Shown here piece after piece: positions 58,727 through 64,000 of a stretch of 64,000 bases of DNA. The position numbers and the translations under genes are program-made. The notes beneath the pieces were generated by a model. It did not search any database and was not told the DNA's origin. It saw only the letters and a program-made list of their open reading frames with translations. Position 1 is the stretch's first letter. Every line of letters starts with the position of its first letter. This DNA comes from Chloranthus sessilifolius (lineage: Eukaryota > Streptophyta > Magnoliopsida > Chloranthales > Chloranthaceae): positions 87,204,097-87,268,096 of the forward strand of contig CM037590.1 in assembly GCA_021018995.1 (NCBI GenBank), given 5' to 3'.

Positions 58727-61202
58727 TGATAAGAATGGGGTAAATGAAAAAAATGAGTGAAAGGTAGAGTGATGATTACGGAGTAGCAAACCTAAAATAT
58801 GCACAGTCCTGCAAGATACAGGGCTTGTTGTAGCAAGTTTTGATAAGTAAGAGTTTGTCCAACAGGGAAGTTGATCTCAAGCTTCAAGGGAGCCATGCTT
58901 AGTAGGCTCTCCAGATCCGGCTACAGATCTGGCAGTCCTAAGTGAAAGGGGATTTAGGGTCACTATTCTCGAAATTCTAAGGTAACCTAATGCCTGAACT
59001 ACAGAAAGGGTTGAGAAGAATGATGGAATGTGAGAAAAGAAATATAAAAAGGGTGAGAAGTATGCTATTAGGTTCAGATCTGATGGGTTTTATGACTCAG
59101 ATTCAGATCTGTTGCTATAGAAGTCCTGCCCAATGGCTACATTATCGCCACTAAGGAGAAAGAATCCAACTCATCTCTGTACCATGATCCAATCCCTTTA
59201 TGGCTATAACCTGTCCACTTAAATGGTCACAGACTATCCAATTGGGGAACCACAGTCCAGAGATGGGTCAAAACATGTTTATCACTGTAGTCACTACTTC
59301 ATCCAGGCTACAAAAGCTCAGGAATCCATAGGGAACCTCAACCTCTAAAGTGTTATGTGTGGGGCTTGGCCTGTATGGGAGCATGTTAGCCCAGACACGT
59401 AGAGCCAGCAAGAGTTTGAGTACAACCTTAGGTCCAGCTGTCCACTGCTTTAGAAAGACTGCAGTGATCCAGTCACAAGCCTACACTCTCTATAACAAAA
59501 CCAGGTATGCCATCTGATGGCGGGTCTATACAAATGTAGGGGAGTCTGTCTCTGTACAATCTGTCATAGGGCTACAAGCACAAGTGTAGAGAAGAAGAAT
59601 CTGTCTTGGATCTGTGGATTGGCCTCACCCTAAGGCTATAACCTGTCCACTTAAATGGTCACAGATTATCCCAGAGGCTATCCTCCTCACAGAGGTCCAA
59701 AACAGAACAAGAAACATTACTATCACCACCATGTTCACAAGGCTACAAAAGGTCATTCCTCCCATGGGGATTTCAGATCTAGTGGGTCCTGTGGTGGGGT
59801 TAGGCTCTTATAGGAGCATGTTAGCCCAGACACATAGGTCACTTGGATCTGAATAGATCATTAAAAATAGTCCTCCATTGCTTATAATACAACCTTGCAA
59901 TGGAGGATCTCAAGGCAGCAGCCTTGTATAGAACAACTCAATCTCAATCTTCAATCCCATAAATGTAAAACACCCAATCATGAAATTCCATTAAATCTAA
60001 ACCAAATAAGCATACAAAGGCATAGCCAGTAAGTGCTGGGCTATGGAGAGAAGAAAAAGTAAAAAAAAGAAATCTACCTAAACCTTTCTAGAGATCTACC
60101 GCTACTGCAAGAAGAAGATAGACAAAATTCTATTCTAAGAGGGGTCTCTTAAACCTAAACCAGGCTTAGGTTTATATAGCAGTCAGTTTGGCGGTGCATT
60201 AGGTTTAGGAAACCCTAATTTTAATGATACCACGTGGCCTAATACTATTCCTTGGATGCCTTGAGGCACGTGCATGGAAATTGGAGCATTGGAGTGCATG
60301 CCCTAATTGCTGGAAGTTCCCAGAATGTCCTCTGCAGAAGTGACGGAGAGTTAGAGTCCAGAGCCTCGCCAGGTAGCACTGGTTTCCAAGGCTGTCGCGT
60401 GGTAGCACGATCTTCGCAGGATTGGATTAACATGAAACTCCAGCCATGGCGAGGTTGTCTTAGTTTGCAGCTTAAGCAGTCGCATGATAAAGCATTGAAT
60501 CCTCGCTGGATTGCTCTGGTCTTCGCGGGATTACACTTTCCTTCTTAATGGTGCGGGAATCGTGCGAGCAGTTTGTTTCTCAGTGGATCTTCGCGAGGAT
60601 CCTCGCGAGGGCGTGATGTGCATTGGTCTCTAAACTGCACGAGAAGTTTTTCTAAAGTTTTACATCTCGCGGCTACTGTGCGACAGCTGCGCACAGAAAT
60701 ACCTGGAGCTCTCTCTCTCCTCTGTTGATCTGAGTGAACTGCGTGAGGTTTTGAGTGCTGCTTTCTTGAGCTGCACGAGACTGCGCAAGCATTTAAGTGC
60801 TTGAGCTTCATGAGAGCTGTGCGAGTCATGATTTTGAAGCCCTTCTGTCACTAAACTACGCGAGAACAGCGCGGACAATTGGTATGAAGTCTTGGGAAAT
60901 ATGTGAGGACTGCGCGAGGCTTACTTTCTGAATCCTTTGAACCTTGCGACAACTGTGTGAGGCTCATTTCTTGCTCTGTTGCTGCTGTGCTTTGCCTTTA
61001 TGCAGTTAAGTTCTTGTCTGGATCCAGCTTCCATTCTTTTGAGAGACTTCTGGGGAAAAAGTGGGCTCCTTAGCAGGATTAAGGCCTTATTGCAGCTGCT
61101 ATTTATTACCTATAGAAATGACTTAACAAGCATTTATTAGATGGCTGAGGGTCTAACAGAGGCTAAGTTAAGGGTGAAAAGTGGTACTTTTCATGTCTTA
61201 AC
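58727..61202 (-). repeat. D 3' LTR (2.48 kb)
   Basis: Plus strand begins TGATAAGAATGG and ends GTCTTAACA before the polypurine tract. Hairpin 61175-61193. The terminal region (58790-58960) shares the primer-side block and CAGATCTGG palindromes with A and B. Confidence 0.75.
60340..60965 (-). promoter_or_regulatory. CpG-word array in D LTR
   Basis: The densest array of the window: CTTCGCGAGGATCCTCGCGAG (60587-60607 region), GTCGCGTGG, CTCGCGGC, CTGCGCGAGGC, CTACGCGAGAAC and others at about 30-bp spacing. Confidence 0.7.
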
Positions 61203-61218
61203 ACACCCCCAAACCTAA
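61203..61218 (-). other. Polypurine tract of D
   Basis: cacccccaaacctaat, i.e. attaggtttgggggtg on the minus strand. Confidence 0.75.
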
Positions 61219-61270
61219 TCTTTGCTAGTCCCTTAGCAAAGCTACACTAAACATCTACAGTTTAATTAAA

Positions 61271-61397
61271 TGCCACTTTCGTAGGGAGCACGGATACATT
61301 TAGCATATGTACCAATCCTTTTAAACCCCTAGGTGATCCCTAGTGGAGGAGTGAAGTCTCCTGAGGGTTTTCAGTGAAGACACCCACAAACTTCACC
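61271..61397 (-). other. Conserved 3' module, copy 6
   Basis: Reverse complement of the module: tgccactttcgtagggagca to acccacaaacttcacc. Confidence 0.75.
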
Positions 61398-63003
61398 ATT
61401 AAAATCAGTTAAATATAGTGCAGATAATGGCAACACAGATTCAAATGTTTAAAGTTTCATTCCACATCCATTTAACACTTAGAGGAAACTGCAGCAATGT
61501 TTGCCGGCCATTGAGAACTTAAGAGTCAACATGTGTTTTCCTGACCATCATTTATTTAAAATTAGAATTTCAATGTATGAAAATCAGTACCCAGCTTGCC
61601 TTTGATTCAAGATCTAGGGTGGATACCACCCTAAAGAGGTAAAAATTCAGACCCAATTCTCACTAGGGCTATCTCTCAACAGTAATAAACTGAGGGTGTT
61701 CATAATCTCACAGCTCAAGAGCAGTTGCAGACCCCAAATGGGTTTGCAAGCATGAGCATAGGCCAAGCTTCTAATTTCTGACATCTTCAAGGATTTTTAC
61801 CATAGATTGGGCAACTCTTCATCTTCACATGACAACTCATTTGACTTTGGATCCACAAGGTCTTTGAGAATGGGTTGTAATGTGTCTTATGGCTGAGGGG
61901 TGTAAAGAATAAAAGGGGTAAAAAGGGAATCCAAATTGAGAAATCAGCAAGGTAAGGAGTGGTTCATGACTTCACAACCTTCATTCCAGTTAAAACTTCA
62001 TCTTCCTCTTCTATTTCAGAGACAAAGTGGCCAACTTCTCCTTTTCTTTTCAATTTCCAGATGATGATGTTCTCTAGACTTCTCTTTCTTTTTATCTTTT
62101 ATTCTTTTGATGAAATGCCACACAACTGCCATTGATATACAACTGTTCACAAGTTGGTTTTCTTCACCTTCCACTGAATATTGGACCATTCTCAGTATCT
62201 TTACTTCCTTCTCCTTTACCTTCTGAATTCTCAGAGTGAGGGTAAGGTTGACTCAGGTAATGAGGTTAAGGTGCAAGTTTTGTGGTGTTTGTGAAACAAA
62301 AAACATGATTTTAAGGCTCAACTAGTGTATGCAAAAGGGGCAGATTTTAAAAGGTTGGAATTTTAAGCTCAAACTGTCCAAATGAGGGCCTTGGATCATT
62401 TCCTTAGTCTCATGAGTGCTGTCAATTAGTTTTGATTTGGAGTTGCACAACTTCTAGTGAAAAAGTCTTGATTCACTCAGTCCTTAGAGCAGAAATAATG
62501 CCGAAAACACTCTTTAAAAGAAAATGATGGGCCCAAATTTCACTAGGTTTGGTCTTCAATTTTAACTCATGGGGTGTATTTTCATCTGTTTCTCTCCTCT
62601 TAGGCTCGCTGAGTACTTAACTCAAAATTTTCTAATATTAGCTTTATGGTGGTGTCAAGATCAACTTTTATCTGTTTCCAAAAGTCTGCCACAATATTTA
62701 AATGTTTCCTCATTGTATCAAGTTAAGTGAAAATTAACTTTATTCATCCCAGTTAAACCATCATTACTACACTAAAATTAACTATCCTATTGGCAGACTG
62801 CCACACCCCCAAACCATTCAGAGCAGTGTCCTCACTGGTTCAGATGTGATAAAAAGCAGGAGAAACCAAGCAGATAGACAAAAATAAACACAAAAGAATA
62901 GAGAGAAACAAAAAATGCAAACGAAACAGTAAGAGACTAAAAGAAACTTGCATTAAATTAAAAAGAAAATATAACAAAATGATAGAAAAGGAAAAGAAAA
63001 AAT
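61398..63003 (-). other. 3' noncoding region of D
   Basis: Aligns block by block with that of A2 (20665-22125). G-rich tract at 62799-62845. No gene. Confidence 0.55.
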
Positions 63004-63015
63004 GGGGGGGGGGGG
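63004..63015. repeat. G12 homopolymer
   Basis: Twelve G in a row immediately after the stop of the small D ORF. Confidence 0.9.
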
Positions 63016-63261
63016 TCAATGTGTAGCCAGGGGAGGGTTTGAGGAAGATGGAGGGGGAGATGCAGGTGGTGCCAGTTTCTTCTTCTTCTTTTCTCTCTTC
63101 TCTCTTTTTCTCTTTTTCTTTTCCTCCTTGGCCAGGATCCTCTGGACCTCATCAAATTCATCCTAGAGAAATTGCAAGGGGTCCAGCTCCTTTAGCGGTG
63201 GGAGATCATCCCAGATGAGGTAAAATTTGATTGGGAACCCGAAGGGGTTGTCATCCGCCAT
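63016..63261 (-). pseudogene. Small ORF with DEFDEV motif (D)
   Basis: ATG 63261 (MADDNPFGFPIKFYLIWDDL), one in-frame TAG, then DEFDEVQRILAKE followed by a run of Lys/Arg/Glu and a Pro/Ser-rich end to TGA 63016-63018. The reading frame on both sides of the TAG is coherent. Related to 43273-43801 in B by the FGFP and DEF(D/E)EV..ILAKE words. Family unknown. Confidence 0.45.
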
Positions 63262-63330
63262 TTGTGTGAGGAGGTATGGACTTCTAGGGTTAGAAGAGGA
63301 TGGATGAGATGAAAAGGGATGGATGGCCGG

Positions 63331-63595
63331 TTTAAAAGAGAGGGATGAGGGAACATGAATCGGCAGAATTGAGATAGCGCCCCTTTTCAAACTTGGCAAT
63401 AAATGTGTGCTGTGTGGGGAAAGAAGAAACACACACTGGCTTTTTGGAAAAGAGAAGGAGCATTAAATGAATGTCCAAAGATAGGCATGGAATTTAAAGA
63501 CGTAAGTGTATCATGCGGAGATCCTCGCGAAGAGCAATCTGATAAGAGTAAAGGACATTTCTCGCGCAGCTGAGCTGGGGATCTTCGCGAGGTAC
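63331..63595 (-). promoter_or_regulatory. Putative internal promoter of the small D ORF
   Basis: Four CpG words at 63510-63595 (for example CTTCGCGAGGATC and TCTCGCGC) then TTTTAAA at 63331-63337, 70 bp before the ATG. Same order as upstream of ORF3 in A1. Confidence 0.4.
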
Positions 63596-63891
63596 ACTTA
63601 ATATGGCACAGCAATTTGAAGAAGGAGCCATTGAATGTATTTGCAGTAATTATATGCAATCCAACACATCTATCCTCCACATGGATTACTGGGTCAAAGA
63701 AACATATCCGCCCAAAACTCTTCTCCCATGAATGGCAAAAAGAACAAAATAAAAAAATACCAAACAATCAGAAAGAAACACACATAACAGAGCAATAGAC
63801 AAAAACTAGACATTCTATTAAAGTGGAATAAAAATAGTTACAAGTGGAAGTACAAGAAGAAAAACCTAAGATACAATCTAGAAGCTCAGAT

Positions 63892-64000
63892 TTAATCTGA
63901 ATCAGAATCTGTAAGGAAATCCCAGCCCATCTTTTTAGCTTGTGCCTTAAGGGCAGCTCTATCTTGTTTTTTCTTTTCCTCCCTCTCCATTTTCTTCTCA
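63892..64000 (-). pseudogene. C-terminal end of an unidentified ORF (D)
   Basis: Open on the minus strand from the window edge to TAA 63892-63894: Lys/Glu-rich, then KKMGWDFLTDSDSD. It could be the end of an ORF3-type protein. Too short to identify. Confidence 0.35.

Larger units (their letters stand above)
58727..64000 (-). mobile_element. Element D: A-related element, minus strand, 3' part
   Basis: From the right on the minus strand: C-terminus of one ORF (64000-63892), CpG-word array (63595-63510), small ORF (63261-63016), G-rich tract (62845-62799), 3' noncoding region, conserved module (61397-61271), polypurine tract (61218-61203), 3' LTR (61202-58727). The 5' half lies beyond the window. 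LTR words link it to the A family. Confidence 0.8.

Noticed and set aside
1..64000. CRISPR arrays, rRNA, tRNA or host protein-coding genes
   Set aside because: No regular spacer-repeat structure and no RNA gene or host exon could be recognised; all tandem repeats belong to LTRs.

Overview
This is plant nuclear DNA, and I see no ordinary host gene, rRNA or tRNA in it. The window is a stack of nested, decayed Ty3/gypsy LTR retrotransposons. Evidence for an angiosperm source: Athila-type gag and protease, the primer-binding site TGGCGCCGTTGCCGGGGA (complement of a plant tRNA-Asp 3' end), a Tat/Ogre-type gag-protease with a tRNA-Arg-like primer site, and large low-copy-decay LTRs. The species cannot be named from the sequence.

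Layout. Element C (+, Athila-like) is the outermost host: its gag end and ORF3 leader lie at 1-950, the rest of ORF3 and 3' region at 14335-18164, and its 3' tail at 47504-48148. Element A1 (+, 951-14334; 2.7-kb LTRs, target duplication gcgaa/acgaa) is inserted at the start of C's ORF3. It has gag and ORF3 but no protease, RT, RNase H or integrase. A 187-bp MITE candidate sits at 15496-15682. Element A2 (minus, 18165-47503) is inserted in C's 3' region and is a short non-autonomous relative of A1. Cluster B (+, 26797-47446, perfect GAGAT duplication) is inserted in A2's 5' LTR. B has four LTRs: L1, an antisense A-type gag-pro fragment (A'), L2, a pol-bearing interior, L3, a pol-less interior, L4. 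Element E (+, 48149-58726, Tat/Ogre-like) follows C's tail, and element D (minus, 58727 to the window end) is inserted in E.

None of the coding regions is intact, so the elements look immobile on their own. The clearest signals are in noncoding DNA shared between elements whose other sequence has diverged: (1) arrays of short CpG-centred words in the LTR promoter region and again inside the element, seen in three families with different words; (2) a perfect hairpin within the first 30 bp of LTRs with compensatory changes between families; (3) a ~120-bp module just upstream of the 3' polypurine tract, present six times; (4) an internal G-rich tract resembling the polypurine tract, downstream of the last ORF; (5) twin CAGATCTG palindromes near the LTR end. 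Together they suggest cis-acting parts kept under selection or exchanged among autonomous and non-autonomous elements.
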